The notes below the pieces were generated by a model. The model searched no databases. It was given only the letters and a program-made list of their open reading frames with translations, and was not told the DNA's origin. From NCBI GenBank assembly GCA_937873515.1, contig CALMYB010000022.1, positions 55,074 through 119,073 of the forward strand: DNA of 64,000 nt. Reading direction: 5' to 3'. Both the position numbers and the translations under genes were made by a program. Source of the stretch: an uncultured Acidobacteriota bacterium (GTDB taxonomy: Bacteria; Acidobacteriota; Blastocatellia; Pyrinomonadales; Pyrinomonadaceae). Positions 8,398 through 16,720 of this stretch are shown in pieces; position 1 is the stretch's first letter; every line of letters begins with the position of its first letter.

Positions 8398-8982
8398 TCA
8401 TTTTAACCCAGGCGGATGGAATTTGACAGCTAGAACCGAGGGAATCGGGTTCTTGACCGAGAAGGCAAATTCCACAGGGATCGCCCGGCGAAATGTCATC
8501 CCGAATTTTCGGAACCGCCCGAAAATGTAAGCCTTTCCTTTCACGACCCATTCCTTTTTCGGTGTTGTGAGTTCGAGCCATGCGCCTTTTGCGGCGCCAA
8601 GGGACGAGATCTCACCAAGAAACGGTTCGGGGAGCGTTACAAGTTCATTCGCTTTTAGGTCAAAAGCGCGATCGAATTCGTCGATCTTCACTGCGATACC
8701 ATTGACCGTCAGGTCGTAGAATCGGATCTTCTCGATCTTCACTGCTCGATCCGAACTAAGGGCGGCGGCGAACTTGAATTTGACGGCGGTCAGGGAAGCG
8801 CCGGCAAACGTGGGCGTATTCACGACAAGGTCGACATCCTGCTTCGCATCTTTCTTCTCGACCGAGTTGATGACGATCGGCTTTTTGTGGACCTTGTAAC
8901 CGTCCACCCGATCGGGATACTCCTGCCCCATTGCAGCAAACACCGCAAGAAGCAGAAATATCAGCGAAGCTAGGGCTTTCAT
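8398..8982 (-). CDS. Secreted protein of unknown function, 194 aa
   Basis: I do not recognise a family. Residues 1-20 (MKALASLIFLLLAVFAAMGQ) are a good signal peptide with cleavage near AMG-Q. The mature part is beta-rich and moderately basic, with no Cys and no obvious catalytic motif (DGYKVHKKPIVI, LVVNTPTFAG, LPEPFLGEISSLGA, VKGKAYIFGRFRKFG). It is probably periplasmic. Its ATG overlaps the nusB stop as ATGA, and kgd follows about 30 bases later, so it sits in a ribH-nusB-this-kgd transcription unit. Confidence 0.7.
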   Translation of the reverse strand: MKALASLIFLLLAVFAAMGQEYPDRVDGYKVHKKPIVINSVEKKDAKQDVDLVVNTPTFAGASLTAVKFKFAAALSSDRAVKIEKIRFYDLTVNGIAVKIDEFDRAFDLKANELVTLPEPFLGEISSLGAAKGAWLELTTPKKEWVVKGKAYIFGRFRKFGMTFRRAIPVEFAFSVKNPIPSVLAVKFHPPGLK

Positions 8983-9455
8983 GGATTTGAAGAGGCTTGG
9001 GTCTTTTCGGAATGTTTGCCTTCGATGTCCTGCCGGATCGCATCGAGTATGCCGTTGATGAATTGCGTTGCCTCGTAGGTCGAGAAGCGGCGTGCGATCT
9101 CAAGAGCCTCGTTAATGACGACGGTGTTCGGCGTGTCCAGATAGGCGAACTCAAAGACGGCGAGCCGCAGGACGTTTCGATCGACTATCGCCATCCTCTC
9201 AATACGCCAATGCTCGGCACGCAAACGGATGCGTTCGTCGATCGCCTCGCGGTTGGCAAGGCAGCCGGCAGCGAGTTTTGTGCCGAATTCACGCGTTGCT
9301 TCGTCGAGAGTTTCGTCGCCCAGCTCTCGCCAATATGCCTCGATCTGACCTTCGGGCGACTCTGTGGCCATATCCGCCGCAAAGAGTATCTGCAGGGCGC
9401 ACTCGCGGGCCTTGTGCCGATTGGCTTGAGATGTTTCTTGGGATTCGATCGTCAT
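8979..9455 (-). CDS. nusB: Transcription antitermination factor NusB
   Basis: 158 residues with the NusB fold. HKARECALQILFAADM stands at the N-terminus, and a VDRNVLRLAVFEFAYL helix and VVINEALEIARRFSTYEATQFINGI near the C-terminus are the classical signature. NusB with NusE (S10) binds boxA RNA in the rRNA antitermination complex. Its ATG overlaps the ribH stop by four bases; ribH-nusB pairing is common in bacteria and supports the call. Confidence 0.95.
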   Translation of the reverse strand: MTIESQETSQANRHKARECALQILFAADMATESPEGQIEAYWRELGDETLDEATREFGTKLAAGCLANREAIDERIRLRAEHWRIERMAIVDRNVLRLAVFEFAYLDTPNTVVINEALEIARRFSTYEATQFINGILDAIRQDIEGKHSEKTQASSNP

Positions 9456-9949
9456 TTTGCGGAGGAACTGCGAGCGGAATTTTCTGAACTGATATCGGCG
9501 ATCACTGCTGCCATTTCGATCGCAGAGACGGCGGCCATATGCCCTGCGTTGTCATCACCATCGCCGGAACGTGCGTTCGCCTGGTCGATATTCTCAGCGG
9601 CAAGCACGCCAAAAAGTATCGGAACGCCGGTCTTTAAGTTGGCTTCCGAAATTCCGCGTGCGGCGTTCTCGGCAACCAGGTCGAAATGCACGGTCTCACC
9701 GCGAATGACCGTTCCGAGAGCGATCACTGCATCGTATTTTTTTGTTTCTGCGGCTTTTTGGGCGGCGAGCGGGAGCTCGAATGCACCGGGAACCTCAAAA
9801 ATATCCACCGCCGAGGCATTCGCTTCGGAAAGGGCGCGTCGTGCTCCTAAAAGCAGTTTCGAGGTGATGCGGCTATTCCAACGGCTCACGATGATCGCGA
9901 AACGATATTGGGCGGCTGAAATGCCTTTGTTTTCAAGATCCGTTTTCAT
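9452..9949 (-). CDS. ribH: 6,7-dimethyl-8-ribityllumazine synthase
   Basis: 165 residues. It condenses 5-amino-6-ribitylaminouracil with 3,4-dihydroxybutanone 4-phosphate in riboflavin synthesis. Visible signatures are FAIIVSRWNSRIT, DIFEVPGAFELPLAA, YDAVIALGTVIRGETVHFD with the catalytic His, and GVPILFGVL. The Ala/Ser-rich C-terminal extension is longer than usual. It is first in a minus-strand unit with nusB. No FMN riboswitch could be recognised in the upstream repeat-rich spacer. Its substrate partner would come from a RibB activity; the RibBA at 46245 may not supply it. Confidence 0.95.
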   Translation of the reverse strand: MKTDLENKGISAAQYRFAIIVSRWNSRITSKLLLGARRALSEANASAVDIFEVPGAFELPLAAQKAAETKKYDAVIALGTVIRGETVHFDLVAENAARGISEANLKTGVPILFGVLAAENIDQANARSGDGDDNAGHMAAVSAIEMAAVIADISSENSARSSSAK

Positions 9950-10108
9950 TCAAACGGCGATACTGCCGATGCATAGAGTATAGATAACCGCCGACAATGT
10001 TTACAAGGACAGACGGACACAACGCCTCGCAATTTTTTCGTCGCGAGGTATTCCGAAATAAGTGAAAATGAAAAGGTAAGAAGCAAAACGACGCATTTCT
10101 GCAGATCG

Positions 10109-10158
10109 TGCATTTTGTGCATTTTGTGCATTTTGATACGTTTTGTGCGGTTTGTGCT
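10109..10158 (-). repeat. 9-bp tandem array, five units (copy 1 of a dispersed family)
   Basis: Plus-strand units are CATTTTGTG (10111-10119), CATTTTGTG (10120-10128), CATTTTGATA (10129-10138), CGTTTTGTG (10139-10147) and CGGTTTGTG (10148-10156). Read on the minus strand, the units are CACAAACCG, CACAAAACG, TATCAAAATG, CACAAAATG and CACAAAATG. The same 9-mer and 10-mer vocabulary recurs in the opposite orientation at 61352-61452. Confidence 0.85.
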
Positions 10159-10515
10159 TCAAATGAGGACGTGAGGTCAGATAAGATCTTATTTGGTTGT
10201 TGGTCTTTGAAAAATTGTGGATGGTTGGTGGGTCGTCGTTCGTTGTTGGTGGAGCGGCGTCTGAGCTTTCAGATTTCAAATTTCAGATTTCAGATTGAGA
10301 TCTTCGAAAGGCTTCCGATCCGTGGATTCGGGGTTCATCGGTTGTGGTCTAAAAGGGCAGTGCTGAGATTCGTGCATTCGTGGCGGCATTCTTCCGTCGT
10401 GAACTTTGCGTCGCCTTTGCGTTTACGATCTTGCTTGAAGACCCAAAGGAGAACTTCTGACTTCTCACTTATCACCTATTTCGGAACCGTGGAGGCCAGA
10501 GACGCTTGTCCCATT

Positions 10516-10697
10516 GCGGACTCGGAATGGGACAAGGATCGAGGTTTCGGGCGGCCATGTTTTACCGAAAACGGACGGAAAATGGCGGAAAGTGACAAAA
10601 GTTGTAAGCACAACCTCCAAAAACGCCGATTTTTGTTCCGTTTTGTTCCGGTTGTTCTGTTCCGCGCGGAACGGAACAAACATCGAGGTTTTGTCGG
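10516..10697 (+). repeat. Two imperfect copies of a 35-base direct repeat
   Basis: Copies at 10516-10550 and 10663-10697 share the core CGGAAyGGrACAArsATCGAGG followed by TTyyG. The second copy overlaps a palindrome and runs into a GGCGGC-AA-GCCGCC hairpin. The function is unknown; it looks like a small non-coding repeat element. Confidence 0.6.
10652..10679. repeat. 28-base palindrome
   Basis: Arms TTGTTCTGTTCCGC and GCGGAACGGAACAA are complementary over 14 positions with a single T-G wobble and no spacer. The result would be a strong hairpin in RNA or a symmetric protein site in DNA. The preceding TTTTGTTCCGTTTTGTTCCG echoes the arm sequence. Confidence 0.7.
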
Positions 10698-10808
10698 CGG
10701 CAAGCCGCCTCCGAGGTGTCTGTGAGCTATGGTGCGACAAGCATGCTCCTACGGAGCCAAGAAGTTGGCGGAAAGGGTCTTCGAGGTGTTGAAAGTCTCC
10801 GCCGGCGA

Positions 10809-11768
10809 TCACTCTGAGAGCGATGAGCGGAAGAATTCGATCAGCCGTTGATCATACGCCTCGGATTGTTCGACGGATGCATTGATCATTGTCATTCCGG
10901 TCGGGCTGAGATCGAGTTTTGCTTCGACACGCGTAGATGACGGGAAGCATTTTGTTAGACGGCTTGTAGATTCCGCGTACACGGGGGCATCCAGGCCCGC
11001 AAGCAGCATAACGCGCCTGTCGGCCAGTTTTTTCGCTGCGGAACAGGTCGTTTCCCGATCAAAGCATCCCTTGTAGTAGTAGAACCGGGTGCCGAGAAGT
11101 GCGAGTTTGCCGGTAACCGAACTCATGAACGGGAACCGCTGATCGACGACCTGTTCGACCAACTCCTCGGAACTGTCAGGAACAGAATCAAGGGCAAGGG
11201 CAGTGACCTCGGGCTTATCGGCGGCGGCGGAAAGAGCATAGAGAGAGCCAAGTTCGATGCCATAAACACCGACCTTTTTCTGGATAAGAGCGATCCCGGT
11301 CGGCGTTCGCAAGCTGAACAGGAAATCGATCGCGTTGGCCGCGTCCTTTGCGTCGCAGCCGCCAAACGTGCAATATCCCTCGACCGTCGTGCCGTGCGAA
11401 CGAAGATCGGGCATCAAGACGGTGAAATTCGTCGATTCGTTGATCTTTACACCGAGATCGAGCAAGTGTGAGCGATTCGCGCCGTATTTGTGATAAAGGA
11501 TCACTGCCGGAGCAGATTCGGCTCCGCGCAGGAGCCAGCCGTGAGCCTGCGAACCATCCTTATTCGACCACGATTCCTCGGTGATCTGAGCGGCACGCGA
11601 CGAAAGCCGTCCGTATTTTTCCGGCGTTAGGATATGCTGCGTCGGCATCGGATGGGCGACGGTATAGACCAGCCAGATAGAAAGGCCGACAACTACGATG
11701 ACGATCAGAGCAGCTACAGGTAAGATCAGCTTTGCAAGGCTCTTGAAGACTTTGGTGATTTTTGCCAT
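10809..11768 (-). CDS. Membrane-anchored alpha/beta hydrolase fold protein without nucleophile Ser
   Basis: 319 residues with one N-terminal membrane segment (about 13-36), then an alpha/beta hydrolase core: APAVILYHKYGANRSHLLDLG, VLMPDLRSHGTT and VGVYGIELGSLYALSAA. The last is the nucleophile elbow, normally G-x-S-x-G. Here the serine is Glu172, so normal esterase chemistry is unlikely. The Cys pair in CTFGGC and another Cys pair near 235-242 suggest disulphides outside the cytoplasm. It is transcribed divergently from the S55 peptidase gene. It may be a binding or structural pseudo-enzyme. Confidence 0.75.
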   Translation of the reverse strand: MAKITKVFKSLAKLILPVAALIVIVVVGLSIWLVYTVAHPMPTQHILTPEKYGRLSSRAAQITEESWSNKDGSQAHGWLLRGAESAPAVILYHKYGANRSHLLDLGVKINESTNFTVLMPDLRSHGTTVEGYCTFGGCDAKDAANAIDFLFSLRTPTGIALIQKKVGVYGIELGSLYALSAAADKPEVTALALDSVPDSSEELVEQVVDQRFPFMSSVTGKLALLGTRFYYYKGCFDRETTCSAAKKLADRRVMLLAGLDAPVYAESTSRLTKCFPSSTRVEAKLDLSPTGMTMINASVEQSEAYDQRLIEFFRSSLSE

Positions 11769-11934
11769 GGCGTTTCCTGGGGGAAATGCAGGTTGAGGCC
11801 GCGTGTGCGGGAAAGGTCAATTGCGACTAAAGAAATGGGGGAAAACGAACCTTCCCAAAAAGAGCAAAATGCTTTCGAGAAGACATCTCTGATGATAACA
11901 TACTCATCTGATTCGCAAAGACCTATTTTTTACA

Positions 11935-13785
11935 ATGAAATCTATTAGATCAGCATTCCCGGCCATTCTAGCGATCCTCTTTTCTGCGGCGTTTGCTGCT
12001 GCGCAGATGATACCGACGGTTCCGGGCCGGGACCTAATGCCGCTCTCTGACGTGCGAGCCGGGATGCAAGGCACGGCGAGGACGGTCTTTAGCGGCACAA
12101 AGCCGGAGGAATTCGGCGTTGAGATACTTGGGATCGTTCCGAACGGCATCGGGCCGAGACAAGACCTGATCGTTGGTAAATTGAGCGGCGCAAATGCCGA
12201 CCGCACACTTGTTTTTGCCGGTATGTCCGGCTCTCCCGTTTACATTGACGGCAAACTCGTCGGCGCCATTTCGTACAGCTTTCCATACGCAAAGGAGGCG
12301 ATCTGCGGGATAACGCCGATCGGCAGTATGGTCTCGATCTTCGAACAGCGTGCTCCTGATCGGGCCTTAGGGAAGCGGGCCTCATTCAATTTTTCCGAGC
12401 TTATGGACTCAAATTGGAGGACGATCACCGGCCCTTTTTCCGCGATGATCGCGGGCGATGCGGTCATCGGAAGCAATATGGGGCCGAGTCTCGCACCGAT
12501 TCTCGGGCAAACTTTCAGGCCGATCGCGACGCCCCTGGCCTTCGGAGGATTTTCTCAGGCGACCATCGATGCGTTCGCACCCGACCTGATGCGTGCCGGG
12601 ATGCTGAGCGTTGCGACGGTCGGCGGATCGCGGGAGATGGATTTTAAGAAGCCGACGGCAAGCACGCTGCTCGGAGGTGATTCGATCGTCGTTGAACTTG
12701 CACGCGGAGACCTTTCCGTGTCCGCGGCGGGAACGGTGACTTGGCGCGACGGCGAAAAGATATACGCGTTCGGCCATCCGTATTTTTCGCTCGGTTCCGT
12801 TGATCTTCCGATGAGCGAATCGCACGTCGTAACGGTCGTCCCGAACTTGAATAACTCATTCAAGCTCGCGGTTCCGGATTCCGCCGTCGGAACGCTAACG
12901 CAGGATCGCGCGACCGGCATTTACGGGATCCTTGGGCGTGAGCCGAAGGTGCTGCCGATCGAGGTTCACGTGCGGACAAGCCGCGGCCGCGACGAGACGG
13001 TGCGCTTCGAAACCGTCATCGACGATTTTTTGACACCGCTGCTCTTGAATTCCGGATTGATGAACACCATCCAAGGGAACGAACGATCGATCGGCGATAC
13101 CACGATCGATGTGAACGGCACGATCTCGATGAAGGGGTTGCCGGACGTTAAGATCGACCGTCGTTACACCGGGCCGCAGGCCGCGGCCGTTGCCGCCGCT
13201 TCACCGGCGGTGCCGCTCGCAGCATTGTTGAATGCGCAGTTGGCAGGGATCGAGTTTACGGGTATCAAGCTCGATATGACGGTGAGCGAGGGTTCGCACG
13301 CGGCAAGTCTCGATCGTATCGCGGTAGATCGAAGTGAGGTTCGTCCAGGCGAGACCATCGATGTGACGGCAACATTGCGCCGACAGGACGGCACGCCGTT
13401 CAACAAGGTCTTCGCTCTCACGATTCCCACCGATGCGGCCCCGGGCAAACTAACGCTGACGATCGCCGACGGCGCTGTCGTTCAGCAGGCATCGGCGGTG
13501 CAGCAGTTCGCTCCGCAAGATCCGAAACAACTGGTCGCGACGCTCAATTCGCTCCGTCGATCAGACAAGCTGTATGCGGTATTTTCAAGGGAATCGGCCG
13601 GTGCGATCGTAGGGGCAAGCGAGATGTCTGACCTCCCGCCGTCGATGATCGCGACCTTGAACAACGGCCGTTCGACCGGCGGCGTTAAAGCGACCACCAC
13701 ATCGACTTTGCAAGAAGCGATCCTGGATGCAGGAGGCTTTGTTTTCTCGGGCTCCCAAGCGATCGTCCTTGAGGTCGTCAGATAA
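11935..13785 (+). CDS. SpoIVB-like S55 peptidase domain protein, secreted
   Basis: 616 residues with signal peptide MKSIRSAFPAILAILFSAAF and cleavage near AAAQ. Residues of about 40-130 carry VRAGMQGTARTVFSG, then FAGMSGSPVYIDGKLVGAIS with the presumed catalytic Ser100. About residue 280 has KIYAFGHPYFSLG with the presumed His. These are the S55 (SpoIVB) motifs, but Ser precedes His, whereas in Bacillus SpoIVB the GMSGSP motif is C-terminal. The C-terminal 170 residues look like an Ig-type region. Family members outside sporulators are common in Acidobacteriota, and their substrates are unknown. It sits alone, divergent from the hydrolase-fold gene. Confidence 0.8.
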   Translation: MKSIRSAFPAILAILFSAAFAAAQMIPTVPGRDLMPLSDVRAGMQGTARTVFSGTKPEEFGVEILGIVPNGIGPRQDLIVGKLSGANADRTLVFAGMSGSPVYIDGKLVGAISYSFPYAKEAICGITPIGSMVSIFEQRAPDRALGKRASFNFSELMDSNWRTITGPFSAMIAGDAVIGSNMGPSLAPILGQTFRPIATPLAFGGFSQATIDAFAPDLMRAGMLSVATVGGSREMDFKKPTASTLLGGDSIVVELARGDLSVSAAGTVTWRDGEKIYAFGHPYFSLGSVDLPMSESHVVTVVPNLNNSFKLAVPDSAVGTLTQDRATGIYGILGREPKVLPIEVHVRTSRGRDETVRFETVIDDFLTPLLLNSGLMNTIQGNERSIGDTTIDVNGTISMKGLPDVKIDRRYTGPQAAAVAAASPAVPLAALLNAQLAGIEFTGIKLDMTVSEGSHAASLDRIAVDRSEVRPGETIDVTATLRRQDGTPFNKVFALTIPTDAAPGKLTLTIADGAVVQQASAVQQFAPQDPKQLVATLNSLRRSDKLYAVFSRESAGAIVGASEMSDLPPSMIATLNNGRSTGGVKATTTSTLQEAILDAGGFVFSGSQAIVLEVVR

Positions 13786-13787
13786 CG

Positions 13788-14222
13788 TCATTCGGCGGCC
13801 TCACCTTCGGACCAGGCCTCACCGTCGGCGTAAACTTCTTTTTTCCATATCGGGACCGTGCGCTTGAGTTCCTTGATAAGCCATTCGCACGCCGCGAATG
13901 CATCTTTTCGATGAGGTGCCGCTACTGAGATGACAACGCTCGTCTCGCCGATCTCGATCCTGCCGGTGCGGTGGACGATGCCGACGTTCGCTATGGCAAA
14001 TGCCGACTTTGCTCGTTCGACGAGCTTTTGCATCTCTTTGAGAGCCATCTCTTCATAAGCTTCGTAAACGAGGTATTCGGTCTCGATGACCTTCGTGTCG
14101 CGTGTTGTGAACCTCCGGGCGTATCCATCAAGCGTTACCGTTGCCCCACACTCCGGCGGGACGACGCGTCGGGCTACATCGTTGATCTTGATCCGGTCGG
14201 TCGTGAGTTCCCAGAAGTCCAT
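13788..14222 (-). CDS. moaE: Molybdopterin synthase catalytic subunit
   Basis: 144 residues from the ATG at 14222; a TTG at 14237 would add five residues and overlap moaD. MoaE signatures are ECGATVTLDGYAR, YEAYEEMALKEM, VGIVHRTGRIEIGE, VISVAAPHRKDAFAACEW and PIWKKEVYADGEAW with the catalytic lysines. With thiocarboxylated MoaD it inserts the dithiolene sulphurs into cyclic pyranopterin. It directly follows moaD on the same strand. Confidence 0.95.
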   Translation of the reverse strand: MDFWELTTDRIKINDVARRVVPPECGATVTLDGYARRFTTRDTKVIETEYLVYEAYEEMALKEMQKLVERAKSAFAIANVGIVHRTGRIEIGETSVVISVAAPHRKDAFAACEWLIKELKRTVPIWKKEVYADGEAWSEGEAAE

Positions 14223-14233
14223 CTTATCAGCAG

Positions 14234-14473
14234 TCAACCGCCTGAAACGGCCGTAAAGATAGCGATCTCGTCGCCGTCATCAACGATCGCATTGGGTGGG
14301 GCATATTCTTGGTTGATCGAAATGTTGATCTTCTGGTTCGCAAGAAGCGGATATGCGTTGCGGAGCCGAACAATTGCTTCTTCAGCGGTAGATCCGGCAA
14401 GTTCGGCAATTTCGACCGAACGCTCGCCGACCGCATCTGCGGCTGCGCCGAAGAACAAGACCTTGGTTACCAT
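14234..14473 (-). CDS. moaD: Molybdopterin synthase sulfur carrier subunit
   Basis: 79 residues of ubiquitin-like fold ending in the required C-terminal Gly-Gly (AVSGG). It has the DGDEIAIFTAVSGG ending and the VLFFGAAADAVG beginning typical of MoaD. It is thiocarboxylated at the last Gly and donates sulphur through MoaE. It lies between thiG and moaE, all on the minus strand, so thiamin and molybdopterin sulphur-transfer genes share one unit here. Confidence 0.93.
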   Translation of the reverse strand: MVTKVLFFGAAADAVGERSVEIAELAGSTAEEAIVRLRNAYPLLANQKINISINQEYAPPNAIVDDGDEIAIFTAVSGG

Positions 14474-14483
14474 TCGGCGTCTC

Positions 14484-15254
14484 CTATTTTATCGCTCCTT
14501 GGATCGGGCTTGATGCCGATGCGTAAAGGCGTTTCGGCATACGTCCGGCGCGATATGCCATTCTGCCTGCCTCAACACCAAGCTTCATCGCCTTGGCCAT
14601 TGCGGCCGGGTCGGGTGATTCTGCGATAGCCGTATTCATCAGGATCGCATCCGCACCGAGTTCCATCGCGATCGATGCATCCGAAGGAACGCCTACTCCG
14701 GCATCGACGATGATCGTTGCCTCCGGAAGCTGTTCGCGCATGATCCGCAGGTTCGACGGGTTCTGAACGCCCATTCCCGAGCCGATAGGCGCCGCAAGCG
14801 GCATAACGGCAGCACAGCCCGCATCGAGCAGTTTCTTTGCCATTATCAAGTCATCCGTGAAGTACGGAAGTACGATAAAACCTTCTTTCACAAGGACCTT
14901 TGCGGCTTCTAGGGTTTGCTCGTTATCCGGGAAAAGAGTTACCGGATCCCCGATGACCTCAAGTTTGAGCCATTCGGTATCCAGGGCTTCGCGTGCGAGC
15001 CTGGCAGTTCGGATCGCATGATCGGCGTCGTAGCATCCGGCAGTATTCGGGAGGACGCGCATTTTCGGATCGAGATGATCGAGGAAGGATTCGCTTGACC
15101 GGTCAAGCGGCACACGATTGACGGCAACCGTTACCATCTCGGCACCGGATGCCGCGTGTGCGGCCTTCATTTCATCGTTCGAACGGTATTTGCCGGTCCC
15201 GATAATGAGTCTTGAAGAAAAGGTAATGCCTGCGAGTAAAAAAGTATCTTCCAT
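14484..15254 (-). CDS. thiG: Thiazole synthase
   Basis: 256 residues, TIM-barrel. Signatures are FSSRLIIGTGKY, VTVAVNRVPL, LPNTAGCYDADHAIR, WLKLEVIGDP, AVMPLAAPIGSGMGVQNP, VDAGVGVPSDASIAMELGAD and LMNTAIAES. It forms the thiazole phosphate of thiamin from deoxyxylulose phosphate, dehydroglycine or iminoglycine, and ThiS thiocarboxylate. thiS lies just upstream on the same strand. No THI box could be recognised before thiS. Confidence 0.96.
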   Translation of the reverse strand: MEDTFLLAGITFSSRLIIGTGKYRSNDEMKAAHAASGAEMVTVAVNRVPLDRSSESFLDHLDPKMRVLPNTAGCYDADHAIRTARLAREALDTEWLKLEVIGDPVTLFPDNEQTLEAAKVLVKEGFIVLPYFTDDLIMAKKLLDAGCAAVMPLAAPIGSGMGVQNPSNLRIMREQLPEATIIVDAGVGVPSDASIAMELGADAILMNTAIAESPDPAAMAKAMKLGVEAGRMAYRAGRMPKRLYASASSPIQGAIK

Positions 15255-15315
15255 TTGCTCTGATTTTTACGCAAACGGAAGCTGGAAGCAATGTTTTGAC
15301 AGGGAATTCGTCAAT

Positions 15316-15519
15316 TTAGCCGCCGCCGACGAAATGAACGATCTCGATTCGGTCACCTGAATTCAGGATCGTTCCCGGCCATTCAGCCTTTCGAACTACG
15401 ATGCCGTTCAATTCGACAGCAAGGCGTCTTTCAGGCATCGAAAGCTCTTCGACAAGAGCTGCGATGCTTATCGAGGTCTCAAGGCTTCTAGGGCTTCCAT
15501 TTAGCGTGATCTCCAACAC
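15316..15519 (-). CDS. thiS: Thiamin biosynthesis sulfur carrier protein ThiS
   Basis: 67 residues beginning at GTG (an adjacent TTG is possible), ubiquitin-like, ending VHFVGGG with the conserved terminal Gly-Gly. ELNGIVVRKAEWPGTIL followed by GDRIEIVHFV is the ThiS signature. Its thiocarboxylate feeds ThiG, encoded 61 bases downstream. Other thiamin genes (thiC, thiE, thiF) are not in the window. Confidence 0.92.
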   Translation of the reverse strand: MLEITLNGSPRSLETSISIAALVEELSMPERRLAVELNGIVVRKAEWPGTILNSGDRIEIVHFVGGG

Positions 15520-15557
15520 GCTTTAAGTATATTTGAATTGCAGGATCTAAGCGAATC

Positions 15558-16457
15558 TTAGCCGGGGGTTACAAGGCGGCGTGTTTCAAACTCTTCACCG
15601 TCCGTAATCACCCGTACGACCATTGCCGCTCGCCCGGCCTGAAAGTGCGGAATCTGCAAATGGATCCTTGCAAGGCCGTTCGCGTCGGACTGCGCGTGAA
15701 ATATCACAGGGCGGAACGCTGAACCGAGCACCTTTACCATTATTTGCGCGTCCTTTACGATCCGTCTATCAGTGCCTCGGCAGACGAGAATGTTCAGAGA
15801 GATGCGGTCGCCGCCCTTGAATTTTGTTTCTCCGAGAATATCAACGGAAAGGTTCTCGTTGTGCGGCCGATCGATGCCCGATAATTCGCTCACGACCTCG
15901 ATATCTTCAGGAAGCAGCTGGATCTCATCGATGATGGTTACTGCATCCTCAAATAGAGGCAGGTCGAAGAAATCGTCCTCGAGTTCGACATTAGTTGAAG
16001 GCGGAGCCTCCGCCGGGATCTCGATGGGAGCCGTCTCGGGTGCCGAAACGGTGATGACACGCTGTGTTTCGATCGGTGCGACCGGTGCCGCCGATGCGGC
16101 GAGGCTTTCCTCTAAAGTCTCTCGAACTTCGGCTGCCGGCAGTTCAGCTTTGGCCTCAGCTTCAGCTTCGCGTTTTGCGGCACGAGCGCGGCCGGTCATC
16201 TGCTGAAGGTCGCCAATACGCCCTGCGCGAACGGCCGCGCAGATCAGCTTGTGTTGGTGCGAAAGCCGATCCGAGAGCGCCGCTTCATCAAGAATGCCGT
16301 CGTTTAGGTCGTTATATGGAGTCCGTTTACTCGCGAGGATCGTGCCGCGATCGTAAACAAGAGACACGATCACCTGCGACGAAAGGCCCTTGTCCTCCGT
16401 CTGGATGTGGTAAACCACTCCATTATGTTCAACGTCAGTATTAAATCCAGAGATCAC
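15558..16457 (-). CDS. Unknown 299-aa protein with C-terminal beta-sandwich region
   Basis: Begins at GTG, with no signal peptide. The first 100 residues have a recognisable opening (FNTDVEHNGVVYHIQTEDKG, then SKRTPYNDL), which I have the impression recurs in uncharacterised acidobacterial proteins. A low-complexity Ala/Glu/Pro linker runs over about 100-170. The last 100 residues form an Ig- or transthyretin-like segment (GGDRISLNILVCRGTDRRIV, DANGLARIHLQIP). The function is unknown; the modular layout fits a signalling or scaffold protein. It is divergent from the nuo promoter. Confidence 0.65.
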   Translation of the reverse strand: MISGFNTDVEHNGVVYHIQTEDKGLSSQVIVSLVYDRGTILASKRTPYNDLNDGILDEAALSDRLSHQHKLICAAVRAGRIGDLQQMTGRARAAKREAEAEAKAELPAAEVRETLEESLAASAAPVAPIETQRVITVSAPETAPIEIPAEAPPSTNVELEDDFFDLPLFEDAVTIIDEIQLLPEDIEVVSELSGIDRPHNENLSVDILGETKFKGGDRISLNILVCRGTDRRIVKDAQIMVKVLGSAFRPVIFHAQSDANGLARIHLQIPHFQAGRAAMVVRVITDGEEFETRRLVTPG

Positions 16458-16591
16458 GGGAAAAGTGGGTGAAGATCAATTGAAATGCAGGGATAACAGG
16501 CGAAAATGACGACGTTCGCCACATTCAAAGTATCACACGAACTTTTGATCGGTCAATGTTTATTCTTTGGCGCGGTGTCGAGTTCAGTGCC

Positions 16592-16620
16592 TTGACACTC
16601 CCAAGGGCTTAACTTACGAT
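16592..16620 (+). promoter_or_regulatory. Sigma-70-type promoter of the nuo operon
   Basis: TTGACA (16592-16597), a 17-base spacer and TACGAT (16615-16620) lie about 100 bases before nuoA. The predicted start is near 16627. The leader then holds an ACGCTT/AAGCGT hairpin at 16661-16680. The hexamers and spacing match consensus well; use is inferred. Confidence 0.65.
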
Positions 16621-16720
16621 TTAAGTGTGCTTTAACGCCCAATTTTCCCGCATCTAAAACACGCTTTTTAAAAGAAGCGTAGTGCTCGAACTTGGGCTAA
16701 ATCGGTCGGAAGGATCATTT

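Larger units (their letters stand above)
9950..10808. other. 859-base gene-free spacer with several repeat types
   Basis: No convincing gene is present: open frames here have no ribosome sites, no family resemblance and are built from repeats. From left to right it holds a 9-bp tandem array (10109-10158), an oligo-TTTCAGA tract (about 10268-10297), two imperfect copies of a 35-base element (10516-10550 and 10663-10697), a 28-base palindrome (10652-10679), and a GGCGGC-AA-GCCGCC hairpin (10696-10709). The ribH promoter should lie at the left end but I could not pick it out. Confidence 0.7.

Noticed and set aside
8997..9983. Plus-strand open frame of 328 codons
   Set aside because: It lies antisense to nusB and ribH and has no family features.
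10109..10158. Short tandem repeats considered as CRISPR
   Set aside because: Units are nine bases with no spacers, and no cas gene is present.
10108..10812. Overlapping open frames on both strands in the large spacer
   Set aside because: They are composed of the repeats and hairpins themselves, lack ribosome sites and show no protein signature.
15520..15557. TPP riboswitch before thiS
   Set aside because: The spacer is only 38 bases and has no THI box.
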